A DNA stretch of 64,000 nucleotides. Origin: CAVTYH01 sp963738835. Lineage in GTDB: Bacteria; Planctomycetota; Planctomycetia; Pirellulales; JADZDJ01. Below the pieces are notes generated by a model. The model was not told where the DNA came from, did no database searches, and was given only the letters and a program-made list of their open reading frames with translations. The translations under genes and the position numbers were made by a program. The stretch spans positions 310,001 through 374,000 of the forward strand of contig CAVTYH010000009.1 in NCBI GenBank assembly GCA_963738835.1, given 5' to 3'. This document shows positions 33,358 through 42,924 of the stretch, in pieces; position 1 is the first letter of the stretch, and every line of letters starts with the position of its first letter.

Positions 33358-34740
33358 TCAATCCAGCGGCTTGGCTGCAACTCCGTACATGGCCCGAGCG
33401 CCCGGCGTTGTGCCCATAGACCCCAATTTCAGAGTTTCCGGGCTTTCGCAACGCCGTCGCCAGACGGAAAACACCGTGTCGATGCTCTGGCCGCCGCCGA
33501 CGGCAACGCTGTGCCTCGTATCTCCTTCTTTCCAGGGCCCTTCGTCCAAGCCAATATCGACGCCCGCGTTTTCGAATTGCTCCGTCAACCATTTCGGCGT
33601 CGGCACGCGATGATCCCAGAATACATACACGACTGCGGGGCGTGCCAGTTCGACGACCATGCCAAATTTGTTGAGGTACCGGTAGTCGTTCCGCATCATT
33701 ACATAGTCCGCGTGCAACAGAAAATCGGGAAGACCCTCGGATGTCAGGCCGTTCCACTCGTGAGTGCAATCGGTATAGGCGCGGCAGTCGTCTTCGAGTC
33801 CATGCGACGTAATTTGATAATAGGTGGGGCAATCGACCGAGGGAATGCTGTCGCGAATTGATTTGAATGTAGTTTCACTCCAGCCAGGTAGATCGGTCGT
33901 CCAACGGCCGCCGGCGCTGTCGCGACGCACTTCTACAATTCGATCGATTGCTCCTTGGTTACTAACGCGCACTCCTTCGCCTTGATTTAATCGCTTTTCC
34001 GGCGTCTCTGGGAGTGCGATCGACCGTAAATCGACCTGTCCTTCAAAAACCACGACGTCGGTTGCGCCGCCGTCGCGCGCCATCACACCGAATTTCGTGC
34101 CCTGATCAACTACTTCTACATTGAGTGTTTTGATCGTGAAACCTTTGGCCCATTGCGGCACCTTGGCGGTGGCCTGCCCTTTGTCGAGCCGCACAAGCAT
34201 ATCGGATTCAACTCGCATGGAAACCGGTCCTCTAGCCCACAGAGTGGCGCCGGAGCGGAATCGCAAGGTTAGATTGCCTGACGTCATTTCCAGACGACCG
34301 GCGCTCACTCGGCCGCCGTCTTGGACCGCGCTGGTGGTTTCGGCCCATTTTACATGGTCGTCTTCTACAATGTCTGCCAGCGGCGCCGGATGAATATCGG
34401 CGCGTTGCCAGCGCTGCGAACTTGCGATACTTGCCGCAATCAGCACAACCGCCGCAGCGACCCACTTCCAGCGTGTATTCGCAAACTGAAGTAACCGGGT
34501 CGCAACGTTCTCAACGCCATTTTGCATCGGCTGCGTTTGAGAATCGAGCGCTACAAACCGCTTGGTCTCGCCGCAATGCCAACGCAGCAAGCTGTTCATT
34601 CGCAATTGAGCAACAAGCGCCGTCGAAAAATCGGCATTGTCGTCAATCAATTTGGCGAACTCCTCCAGTTGTGCGTCGGTGCACGTTCGATCGAGGATAC
34701 GATCGAGCAATTCCTGAAGTTTTTGTTCGTTCACGTTCAT
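33358..34740 (-). CDS. FecR-domain transmembrane regulator (anti-sigma-like)
   Basis: 460 residues from the ATG at 34740, which overlaps the sigma-factor stop by four bases (ATGA). An N-terminal cytoplasmic helical part (NVNEQKLQELLDRILDRTCT) with a zinc-finger-free anti-sigma-like layout precedes one transmembrane helix (WKWVAAAVVLIAASIASS). A FecR domain follows (LTLRFRSGATLWARGPVSM, VPQWAKGFTIKTLNVEVVDQ, FGVMARDGGATDVVVFEGQV). A C-terminal domain of about 170 residues has no assigned function (VYVFWDHRVPTPKWL, GQSIDTVFSVWRRR). FecR proteins sense extracytoplasmic signals and bind ECF sigma factors. Here the translational coupling to the sigma gene supports that role. Confidence 0.87.
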   Translation of the reverse strand: MNVNEQKLQELLDRILDRTCTDAQLEEFAKLIDDNADFSTALVAQLRMNSLLRWHCGETKRFVALDSQTQPMQNGVENVATRLLQFANTRWKWVAAAVVLIAASIASSQRWQRADIHPAPLADIVEDDHVKWAETTSAVQDGGRVSAGRLEMTSGNLTLRFRSGATLWARGPVSMRVESDMLVRLDKGQATAKVPQWAKGFTIKTLNVEVVDQGTKFGVMARDGGATDVVVFEGQVDLRSIALPETPEKRLNQGEGVRVSNQGAIDRIVEVRRDSAGGRWTTDLPGWSETTFKSIRDSIPSVDCPTYYQITSHGLEDDCRAYTDCTHEWNGLTSEGLPDFLLHADYVMMRNDYRYLNKFGMVVELARPAVVYVFWDHRVPTPKWLTEQFENAGVDIGLDEGPWKEGDTRHSVAVGGGQSIDTVFSVWRRRCESPETLKLGSMGTTPGARAMYGVAAKPLD

Positions 34741-35309
34741 GAATGCGTCGCTCCGGCTAGCGAGGCCTCCACACACTGCGCCAGAGCTTGACGAATTCGA
34801 AATAGCCGCACGGAAAGCTGGTTGGCAGTGCGGCCCGAACGCGAAGCCAGTGTTTTCACCGGCATTCGATCGACATATCGATCGCGAATGAGCTCGCCGT
34901 CGGCTGAATCCAGCTTTGCCAGACAGCGCTGTAGTGCCGCCAAACGAGAGTCGGCGCTGATGCGATCGCCGACGTAAACATCGCTGATAAGTTCCAGCAA
35001 TTCCTCATTAAAAACCAGCCGAGATCGGCTGCGCGTCTTTCGAAAGGCCAGTACGCGCTGGTATGCAAACCCATACGCCCACGGAAGAAATGGACGTTCG
35101 AAATCGAAGTCGTTCAGCCTTGACCAGAGTGCCAGATTCGTGTCTTGCAACACGTCCGACACCGCGGAGTCACCAGCCATCAACGTGTCGATATAGACGA
35201 AGAGGTCGCGCTGGTGCGAGGTAAGCAACTCTACGAAGCGCGTAGTTCGATGGTCTGAAGACATCTCGCATGCGTCGGCTTCTGAAAGATCGTGTCTTGT
35301 TTGTGTCAC
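34737..35309 (-). CDS. ECF-type sigma factor paired with FecR protein
   Basis: 190 residues. Region 2 is visible in FVELLTSHQRDLFVYIDTLM, DVLQDTNLALW and PFLPWAYGFAYQRVLAFRK, and region 4 in LDSADGELIRDRYVDRMPVK and NQLSVRLFRIRQALAQCVE. This is the small planctomycete/verrucomicrobial sigma-70 family usually encoded before a FecR-domain protein. Translation is coupled to that gene through an ATGA overlap. An internal Met (residue 16) could be the real start. Confidence 0.88.
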   Translation of the reverse strand: MTQTRHDLSEADACEMSSDHRTTRFVELLTSHQRDLFVYIDTLMAGDSAVSDVLQDTNLALWSRLNDFDFERPFLPWAYGFAYQRVLAFRKTRSRSRLVFNEELLELISDVYVGDRISADSRLAALQRCLAKLDSADGELIRDRYVDRMPVKTLASRSGRTANQLSVRLFRIRQALAQCVEASLAGATHS

Positions 35310-35363
35310 GTTTGTGTCACACGGACGAACACCGTAGTACTCGAATTCATCAGACCACGAACA

Positions 35364-36317
35364 CTATGGCGCGATTATAGCCCAACGGCGGCGCTTAAAC
35401 GCAATCCAGGGGCCGATGGCTAAAGCACACAGAAGCCCCGTCGCGGGCTCGGGCACTGCAGAAATCTGCCCTGCGCCGCCGGTAACGGAGGTCAATTGAT
35501 CGAGCAGCGGTTGAATGTCGGCGTTGGTGATGGAGCCATCTTGGTCGATGTCAAGCACTCCCAGCAGATCGTTGCTATTGGCAAGAGTTGGATGCGCCAC
35601 CTGGTATGCTGGCAGGTCGGTCAGAGCATCGAGAAAGGCCTGAAGGTCGTCATGGTTGACTACATTGTCCTGGTTGGCATCACCCCGAATCGGGTCGACG
35701 TGCAAGCGAATGTTGTCTACATAGAATGGAATGTTGGTGTTGAAATTCGAGTTGTAAATGATTCCCAATTGGAAATAGGTGTACGACGCTTGTGGGTTTG
35801 ATAAGGCGTAGTTGATGGTATTCGTATATGTCCCGTTTCCATTATCGACTGTGTTGCCGAAAAACTGATCGAAAGCGTCGTTATAGTTCAGCACCAATCC
35901 AAGTTGGAAGTAATTTCCGGTTCCGGCTGGTGGTTGCGTGAAGTCAAATTTAATGGTTCCGTTCGTGCCCAAGGCACTTAGGAACGCAGGATTGCCTTGT
36001 TCCCCAGCACTGAACAGGAAATCGTACGTATCAGTATTCCAAGTGGCCGATAGCGAGCCGGGTGTGCCACTCCCGCCTGCATTGCCCGTCGGATTGCCGA
36101 GGCCATTGATCGACGAATTGTCAAAGTCGGGCGATGCCACGGCTGCTACGTTGACAAATTGGGGCGTTGATTCGCCACCCGAAAAGGTCGGAGTGAAATC
36201 CTGTTGGGTGGTGAATAGCGGAAAAGTTCCTTGCGCTGCGTGAAGGCAAACGACGTCGCCGGCTAGCAAGGGCAAGGCGACAATGCACGCCACAATTGTC
36301 GAAATACGATTATCCAT
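35364..36317 (-). CDS. PEP-CTERM protein with dockerin-like module
   Basis: About 317 residues from the ATG at 36317, which begins a signal peptide (MDNRISTIVACIVALPLLAG). The central region (about 25-215) is a beta-rich domain of the carbohydrate-binding-module style (FSGGESTPQFVNVAAVASPD, YFQLGLVLNYNDAFDQFFG, FYVDNIRLHV), unassigned to a family. Next comes a dockerin-like pair (RGDANQDNVVNHDDLQAFL and LDIDQDGSITNADIQPLL), then a PEP-CTERM tag (AVPEPATGLLCALAIG with KRRRW end). No catalytic motif seen. It is probably a surface-attached binding protein. The stop is 54 bases upstream of the sigma-factor start, on the same strand. Confidence 0.83.
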   Translation of the reverse strand: MDNRISTIVACIVALPLLAGDVVCLHAAQGTFPLFTTQQDFTPTFSGGESTPQFVNVAAVASPDFDNSSINGLGNPTGNAGGSGTPGSLSATWNTDTYDFLFSAGEQGNPAFLSALGTNGTIKFDFTQPPAGTGNYFQLGLVLNYNDAFDQFFGNTVDNGNGTYTNTINYALSNPQASYTYFQLGIIYNSNFNTNIPFYVDNIRLHVDPIRGDANQDNVVNHDDLQAFLDALTDLPAYQVAHPTLANSNDLLGVLDIDQDGSITNADIQPLLDQLTSVTGGAGQISAVPEPATGLLCALAIGPWIAFKRRRWAIIAP

Positions 36318-36379
36318 GATTATTCGCCCCCTCTTGAGTCCAACCGTGAAGTGCAAATTCCTTATTCGCTGCTCACCGG

Positions 36380-37108
36380 CTATCTACGTCGCGCTTTGGA
36401 CCAACCAAACATTCCCAATGCCGCCATCACCATTAATCCTGCCGAGGCGGGCTCGGGCACCGTCTGAATCACAACGTTGTCGAGGCGGACAATATTGCTG
36501 GCATCAAAGCCAAACCCGAATGCGCCGTGGTTTACCTGCAAGTTGAAACCCTGAGAAGGATCAAAATCGAGCCCGGTTGGCGTGGCTTGGTCGAGCGAAA
36601 ACTCCACATGCGTGAAGGCGTCGTTGGTCAGCGTCGGCGTGAACTTCCGTTCGCCAAATGTCGCGCCGCCGCCTTGCTGTAACGACACGGCGAGAGGGTT
36701 GTTCGCGGCCTCAGAGCCGCTCATGAAGATGTCGAGAGCAACTTGGATCTGCGATAGTGGCACATTCGGCGCTGCCAGACCGTAAACGGTGTATTGATTG
36801 AAAGTGAAACTGATCGCGGCCGAGTGATCCCAATTGGCAAACAGGGCCTGGCTCCCGCCCATACCGTTCGTATCGACTCCTGTCGTAACGCTGATACCGT
36901 TGCCACCGCCACCCCCCTGTACCTGCCAGCCTGTGTTGCTGATGTTATTGATTTGACCAAAACCACCGAAATTCGAGCTGGCGGAACTCGTGGGAACCGG
37001 CGGCTCAAAATCCTGCTGATAAACGATTGCTGCCCGAGCCTGTTCTATCCCGACTAGGGCTGCAACGATGCCAACGACAGCTAATCCACGCCTTAAACAA
37101 GCTTTCAT
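36380..37108 (-). CDS. PEP-CTERM sorting-domain protein
   Basis: 242 residues, intact. A signal peptide (MKACLRRGLAVVGIVAALVG, cleavage after ARA) is followed by a beta-sandwich-like region (IVYQQDFEPPVP, ALFANWDHSAAISFTFNQYT, VRLDNVVIQ) that resembles carbohydrate-binding or LamG-like folds without clear family, and a PEP-CTERM tag (TVPEPASAGLMVMAALGMFG then WSKARRR). It is the first gene of a leftward run that continues with the dockerin-containing PEP-CTERM protein 62 bases on. Confidence 0.82.
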   Translation of the reverse strand: MKACLRRGLAVVGIVAALVGIEQARAAIVYQQDFEPPVPTSSASSNFGGFGQINNISNTGWQVQGGGGGNGISVTTGVDTNGMGGSQALFANWDHSAAISFTFNQYTVYGLAAPNVPLSQIQVALDIFMSGSEAANNPLAVSLQQGGGATFGERKFTPTLTNDAFTHVEFSLDQATPTGLDFDPSQGFNLQVNHGAFGFGFDASNIVRLDNVVIQTVPEPASAGLMVMAALGMFGWSKARRR

Positions 37109-37556
37109 GAGATGATCCTTCAGAGATGTTGATGCAGCGGGACGGTTAAATGAGAAACTGCTTGCTTACAGCAGACTTACGCACACACAATGGCCCAGTT
37201 CAATCCGCTCACGAATCTAAGCACATCAATCGACGCCTTTCTCCCGAGATGTGCGCAGAAATGACCATCTACTACTTAGCCAAAGATGGGCGAATCTTAC
37301 AGAAATTCGGAACTCAGTTTTCTGTTTAGCGTGTGGCATTAAATTCGGCCGACAGACAGGACCCTGCCAACGTGGCTGATTGCACGCTGCCTCGGATCGC
37401 ACCGGGTTTCCCGGTATCCAATGGAGCAATCCTCAATTGGCTGAGTTTTGCCCAATCCTGCAATTGCTTGCATCCAGTTCCAGTCCCGGATATGGATATA
37501 TGGGGGAGAAGGAATCATTGAACCACTATACTCGCTTGCCCGAAGGAAATCCCAAC
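37109..37556. other. Divergent promoter region between PEP-CTERM and GH2 genes
   Basis: About 450 bases between divergently read genes. It must carry promoters for both directions, but I cannot identify boxes or operators. GAAGGAAAT near 37542-37550 is a plausible ribosome site for the GH2 start at 37557. Confidence 0.45.
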
Positions 37557-40045
37557 ATGCGCTCGAAAATAATTTTGCTGTTTGGTGCAAGTATCATGGC
37601 TACTAGTTCCGCCGTTCTTGCCGATTCGCCCCGTGACACTTCACTGTTTGATAAGGACTGGAAATTTCAATTGGGCGACGATTCCAGCGCCAGCAAAATC
37701 GATTTCGACGATTCCGCTTGGCGCAGGGTGAATGTTCCGCACGATTACTCGATCGAAGGTCCGCCGGGAGATGACCCTGCGGCCATGGAAGGGCCGTTTG
37801 ATCGCAAATCGAAAGCAGGTCCTGGCGGGGGATTTCTCGACGGCGGTGTGGCGTGGTATCGCAAGACGTTCAAAGTTCCTGCTGCCGCAAAAGGCCGGCG
37901 CGTGGGAATTTTGTTCGACGGCGTGTACATGGACTCTGATGTGTACCTGAATGGCAAACTGTTGGGGAATCATCCCTATGGTTACACGCCGTTTCAGTAC
38001 GACTTGACCGACAAGCTTAACTTCGACGGTCACAACACCCTGGCGGTGCGCTGCAATGTCGAGCAACCGTGCTCACGCTGGTATTCCGGCGCGGGCATTT
38101 TCCGCCACGTGCATTTGGTGACGACCGATCCGGTGCATATTGCCCCGTGGGGCACTTATTTGACGACTGAAAAAACCGGCGACAACGAATTCACAGTGAC
38201 GGCGGACTACCGTGCGGAATGATTCCGACAAAGAAGCAAAAGTTATGGCGACGACGACAATTCATCCCGTTAACGTCAAGAACGGTTTTGGTCAAATTTC
38301 ACCCAGTGAATTAGCTGGGTTAGATCCCACAGGAAAGTTCCTTGCCGAAACCAAGTCAGCCGAGCAAACAATTCCGGCCAATAGCGAAGCAACCATCACG
38401 GCCACGTGCAAGGTGCCCAATGTCCATCTGTGGTCCGTCGATTCGCCCTATTTGTATCAGGCGGCGACGAGTATTTCCGAAGGCGGCAAGACGGTTGATT
38501 CCATCACCGATCCGCTTGGCTTCCGGACCATCGAATTCACGAAAGACAACGGTTTCTTGCTCAACGGCAAACGTGTGCAAATCCAGGGCACATGCAACCA
38601 CCACGATTTGGGCGCTCGGCTCGGCTGTCAATCGCCGTGCTTTGGAGCGACAACTACAGCTGCTGAAAGAAATGGGAGACAATGCCTTGCGCACTTCCCA
38701 CAACCCGCCGACGCCGGAGTTTTTAGAGCTAGCGGACGAGATGGGTTTTGTCGTGATGGATGAAGCGTTCGATGAATGGAAACGGCCAAAAACGCCCAAG
38801 GGCTACGGCCGGTTCTTCGACGAATGGTCGGAGCGCGATCTGGTGAGTATGATCCATCGCGATCGAAATCACCCGTGCGTCGTGATGTGGTCGATCGGCA
38901 ACGAAATTCCTGAACAGGGCGCCCGCAATGGCGGTGAAATGGCGAAGCGCTTGTCCGACATCGCGCATCGCGAAGATCCGACTCGGCCCACGGTTTCCGC
39001 GTGCAACAATCCCAACGGTGCAGTGCAAAGCGGATTTGCCGATGCACTGGATGTGATGGGCATCAACTACAACATTGGCAACTACGACCGCAACAAGGGA
39101 CGCATGTTGGTGGCTTCGGAAACCGCATCTGCCCTTTCAACGCGCGGCGAATATGGGTTGTATCTTGATGATAAGGGTGAAGTGAAAATCAAGATTCGGC
39201 CCGACACGCAGTGCACCTCTTACGATCTGGACAAGCCGCGCTGGGGTGCCACGGCTGAAACGAGTTTGATGGCGCTCAAGAGCCATCCCTGGGTTGCGGG
39301 CGAGTTCGTCTGGACCGGTTTCGATTACATCGGCGAGCCGACGCCATACGATCAAGGCAACAATCGCTGGCCGGCCCGCAGTTCTTATTTCGGGATCATC
39401 GATCTGGCTGGTTTTCCCAAAGACCGTTTCTATATTTATCAATCGCAATGGTCCGATAAGCCAATGGTGCATCTGCTGCCGCACTGGAATTGGGAAGGCT
39501 GGGAAGGCAAAGAGATTCCAGTGCAGGCTTTCACCAATGCTGATTCGGTGGAGCTATTCCTTAACGGTAAATCGCTCGGCACTCGTGAGGCGAAGGATTT
39601 GGTAGGGCTGCATTACGAATGGAAGGTTCCGTATGCGGTCGGCACTTTGAAGGCGGTCGCGAAGAAAGATGGCAAAGAAGTGGCCACCGATGAAGTTGTT
39701 ACCGCCGGCGCACCGGCCAAACTCGAACTGAAGGTGGACCGACCGGCAATCAAAGCCGACGGCGACGATTTGGCCTTTGTCACCGTGCGGGTGCTCGACA
39801 AAGATGGCCACATCTGTCCGAACGCCGACAACGAAATCACGTTTTCACTGGATGGGCCAGCTTCAATTGCCGGACTCGACAACGGCGATCCGATTAACCA
39901 CGAAGCGTTCCAGGGCAAAAGCCACAAAGCGTTTCACGGATTGGCGCTGGCAATTGTTCGCTCCCAGGATAAATCGGGCACGGCAAAACTCACCGGCAGC
40001 GCAGAGGGGTTAACATCGCACAGCGCTGAAATCACGCTGAAGTGA
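37557..40045 (+). CDS. Secreted GH2 beta-galactosidase-like glycosidase (two frameshifts)
   Basis: About 829 residues after joining breaks near 38218 and 38630. A signal peptide (KIILLFGASIMATSSAVLA) precedes the GH2 sugar-binding domain (FDKDWKFQLGDDSSASKIDF, VNVPHDYSIEGPP, VAWYRKTFKVP, YLNGKLLGNHPYGY), an immunoglobulin-like domain, and the TIM barrel. The barrel has GTCNHHDLGA, ALRTSHNPPTPEFLELADEM, FVVMDEAFDEWK, acid/base Glu in MWSIGNEIPEQ and nucleophile Glu in LVASETASALS. It ends in Big/DUF4982-like beta domains (ELFLNGKSLGTREAKDL). The architecture is that of GH2 beta-galactosidases used on plant or algal polysaccharides. The two breaks look like single-base additions, with full homology on both sides. 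Its 3' end overlaps the convergent glycosyltransferase gene by 14 bases. Confidence 0.85.
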
Positions 40046-41567
40046 TGCCAAGAAGCTCTTTGATCGCCGGTAGATTGCTCGTACTTTGAGCCGTTCGACC
40101 GATGTTTTCAGTTGCGGCTATCTGCTGCTGCGCAGCGATCGCCTTGCGCTCGGCTAAATGCGCCGCCCAAAACGCCGGCAGCACAATAAACATTTGCCAC
40201 ATTGGAAACGTGTAGCGAAATTCGAAGTGGATCAATACCAATGCGCATACCACAAACAGCGGATACAAATACAACGGAGCCGGAATTGACCACAGCGTCT
40301 TTATCCGAGCGATGATGTAAGCAAAAAAGCATAGATATAAAAGAACGCAAGACGCCTTTGTGATGATTCGATAAGGTTGTGTTTGCCAACGAGTTCCCAG
40401 CCACAGCACTCCCAGCCTTGAGAGTTTGAACCGCAGCGCCTCAAGCGGATGGTTCCGGACTGCTTGCAGAAGCTGCGTCAATGAGTACAAGGCCGGTTGG
40501 GGTTTGCTTTCCGCGTAGTATTGTTCGACCCGTTTGGCCGCCTCAGGATCTAGATATTCGCCGAATCCAATTCCGGCTCGTTCGTACCAAGCATCGGCGT
40601 CATGTTTTGCCCACAGGCCCACCCGCCAAACCGCGACATCGCGACTAGTGGAAACGACTCGCTGATTGATTCGATGACGATTCCAGCTCTTTACCGGATA
40701 GCGGACCGCTTCGGTTGCCACGATGAGCAGCAGTCCAGAAGTTATCGCCAATCCCCACTGTCGAAAAGTTCGCGGGCGTGCGGTTAAAAGAGAAACAATC
40801 GCTACGAAGCTGGCGAACGTGCTAAGCGAATCGCGAACTAGCGAGGCCAACCCTATCCATAGGCCCGCCGCGCCGAACCAGATGATGATGGTGATGGACC
40901 TGGTTTCAGGATTCGCACGTTTAATCCACGCCATACAGAGTGCAAAGAACATCATTCCCAGCGGAATTAGCGCCACGATTTCGGAAGATCCCAGCGACTC
41001 CGAGTAAAAGTACACATGCAGTGGCGGAAAGCATCCGGAGAGAGCCGCCGTCGTCGTCAACGCCCACGTGCGGCGAGTAAACAGCGCCGCGGTGGCTACG
41101 GCAATTCCGCCGGCAATTAACTGCGCCACGGCGGAGAACAGAAAGCACGACCAAATGGTGGTTCCGCCCGTCCACTTCAGCCAGGTGCCGAGAATGAACG
41201 GAGTGCCAGGGCCCCAGTACGAGAAAGGGCCAAGTTTGTTCGGACTACCAAGCGCTCCGAGAGTGGTTATGCCTTTACCTGTCGCAAAATTTTGCGCGGC
41301 TTCCAAATAACTGCTGACGTCCATGCCGTGAGTAGCTTGAATCCAGGCCTCGAGCGGCGAATTGATCGTGAGGTCAGGATAGACGTTTCTGTTCAGCCGG
41401 TCATAGCCAATTGTGGCAGAAACGGCGTGGCTGACGAACAGGACAGCCAGCACAATCGCCCATTTGCGCACGGTTTGCCGGCGTTGGATCAGCGATGTTG
41501 CCGATCGATTTTCCGTCAACTCGTGCATCAAATTCCGACTCCGGCGACTGTGAACGCGAAAGTTCAC
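40032..41567 (-). CDS. Polytopic GT-C-fold glycosyltransferase-like membrane protein
   Basis: 511 residues with about ten transmembrane helices (AIVLAVLFVSHAVSA, FLFSAVAQLIAGGIAVATAA, LLLIVATEAV, LYPLFVVCALVLIHF). A luminal loop near the N-terminus (RNVYPDLTINSPLEAWIQ) and the general layout are those of the GT39/ArnT/PMT superfamily, which moves sugars from polyprenyl phosphates. The start is GTG at 41567, overlapping the rfbH stop; an ATG at 41528 is an alternative. It is the last gene of the CDP-sugar operon and may attach the product sugar or act in chain assembly. Confidence 0.75.
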   Translation of the reverse strand: MNFRVHSRRSRNLMHELTENRSATSLIQRRQTVRKWAIVLAVLFVSHAVSATIGYDRLNRNVYPDLTINSPLEAWIQATHGMDVSSYLEAAQNFATGKGITTLGALGSPNKLGPFSYWGPGTPFILGTWLKWTGGTTIWSCFLFSAVAQLIAGGIAVATAALFTRRTWALTTTAALSGCFPPLHVYFYSESLGSSEIVALIPLGMMFFALCMAWIKRANPETRSITIIIWFGAAGLWIGLASLVRDSLSTFASFVAIVSLLTARPRTFRQWGLAITSGLLLIVATEAVRYPVKSWNRHRINQRVVSTSRDVAVWRVGLWAKHDADAWYERAGIGFGEYLDPEAAKRVEQYYAESKPQPALYSLTQLLQAVRNHPLEALRFKLSRLGVLWLGTRWQTQPYRIITKASCVLLYLCFFAYIIARIKTLWSIPAPLYLYPLFVVCALVLIHFEFRYTFPMWQMFIVLPAFWAAHLAERKAIAAQQQIAATENIGRTAQSTSNLPAIKELLGITSA

Positions 41568-42895
41568 GCCGCTTTGGATTGCAACGTCTTTTCGCAGAAG
41601 AAGCCCGCGAGCACTTGTTCCATGTACGAGAGCATGGCATCCGTTAAACCTGGATACACGCCGATGAAGAAGCCGCTGTTCATGAACAGATCAGTATTCG
41701 TCAAATCACCAACCACGCGATGCTCGACATTGTGAAACGCAGGCTGCCGCAGCAAATTGCCGGCGAACAACTGCCGCGTTTGGATTTGGTGATGTTCAAG
41801 CCAACGCACCAGCTCTGTGCGGGTGAAGGGAGCTTCGTCGCGCACCGTCACGAGCAGTCCGAACCATGACGGTTCAGCGCCCGGCGTGGCCTCTGGCAAC
41901 ACCAGGAATTCTTCGTAGGTACACAAGGCCGCAACCAGGCGGGCATGGTTAGCACGTCGGGCGGCGACAAAATCGTCGATTTTGCGCAGTTGTTGTCGGC
42001 CAATGGCAGCCTGAACATCCAGCGGCTTCAGGTTGTAGCCCAGGTGGCTGTAGATGTATTTGTGATCGTAGCCTTCCGGGAGTTGTCCGAGCTGCCAGCC
42101 GAAGCGTTTGCCGCACGTGTTATCAACTCCGGCCGGACACCAGCAGTCGCGTCCCCAATCGCGCAGTGAGGTGGCAATTCGCTTCAGGCGTCCGCTGCGC
42201 ATGAGCACCGCGCCCCCCTCCCCCATCGTAATGTGGTGTGGTGGATAAAAACTTTGCGTGGCTAGATGGCCGAAAGTGCCGGTTCTTTGGCCTTTGTACA
42301 AAGATCCCAAGGCATCGCAGTTGTCTTCGATGAGATACAAATCATGGCGACGGACGAGATCCAAGACCGCATCGACATCGAAGGGATTTCCCAGCGTATG
42401 CGCCAACATGACGGCCCTAGTTTTCGGACCAATCGCATCTTCGAGGCAATCGACAAGAACGTTGCCGGTTGCTAAATCGACATCCACAAAAACCGGCACG
42501 CAACCGTATTGCACAATCGGCGCGACCGTGGTGGGGAAACCTGCCGCGACGGTGATGACTTCATCCCTGGGCTTGAGCGGTCGCTCGAGTTGTGAACTGG
42601 TGAGTGTGGCAAACGCCACGAGATTGGCGCTCGATCCGCTGTTGATGAGCAGCGCGTGTTTGACGCCAACGTAATCGGCGAGCTCCCGTTCAAAGGCATC
42701 CCCTTCCGCTCCAAGCGTGAGCCAGAAATTCAGCAATGAATCAACAGCGGCTACCATTTCGCGCTCATCGAATACTCGGCCAGCGTAAGGAACCTTCGAT
42801 TCGCCAGGAGCAAACCCCTCTGTCGCATTTGCATGTCGAGCATGATAATACTCGCGCACTTGATCGAGAATTCGGCGGTGCAGGTCTTGCCACAT
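41564..42895 (-). CDS. rfbH: CDP-4-dehydro-6-deoxyglucose 3-dehydratase (E1), PMP and [2Fe-2S] enzyme
   Basis: 443 residues. It removes the C3 hydroxyl of CDP-4-keto-6-deoxy-D-glucose, a committed step to 3,6-dideoxyhexoses of O-antigen-type glycans. It has the DegT/StrS aminotransferase fold but with the PLP lysine replaced by His (SFYPPHHITMGEGGAVLM), the hallmark of E1. The four [2Fe-2S] cysteines are present: EDNCDALG, and C-W-C-x7-C in DCWCPAGVDNTCG, spaced as in RfbH/DdhC. Length is as expected. It sits after rfbF, rfbG and the transketolase pair in one leftward operon. The partner reductase (RfbI/DdhD, E3) is not in the window, so electrons may come from elsewhere. Confidence 0.95.
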   Translation of the reverse strand: MWQDLHRRILDQVREYYHARHANATEGFAPGESKVPYAGRVFDEREMVAAVDSLLNFWLTLGAEGDAFERELADYVGVKHALLINSGSSANLVAFATLTSSQLERPLKPRDEVITVAAGFPTTVAPIVQYGCVPVFVDVDLATGNVLVDCLEDAIGPKTRAVMLAHTLGNPFDVDAVLDLVRRHDLYLIEDNCDALGSLYKGQRTGTFGHLATQSFYPPHHITMGEGGAVLMRSGRLKRIATSLRDWGRDCWCPAGVDNTCGKRFGWQLGQLPEGYDHKYIYSHLGYNLKPLDVQAAIGRQQLRKIDDFVAARRANHARLVAALCTYEEFLVLPEATPGAEPSWFGLLVTVRDEAPFTRTELVRWLEHHQIQTRQLFAGNLLRQPAFHNVEHRVVGDLTNTDLFMNSGFFIGVYPGLTDAMLSYMEQVLAGFFCEKTLQSKAA

Positions 42896-42924
42896 GGCGA
42901 AAATGAACCGGTGAACGTGTGACT

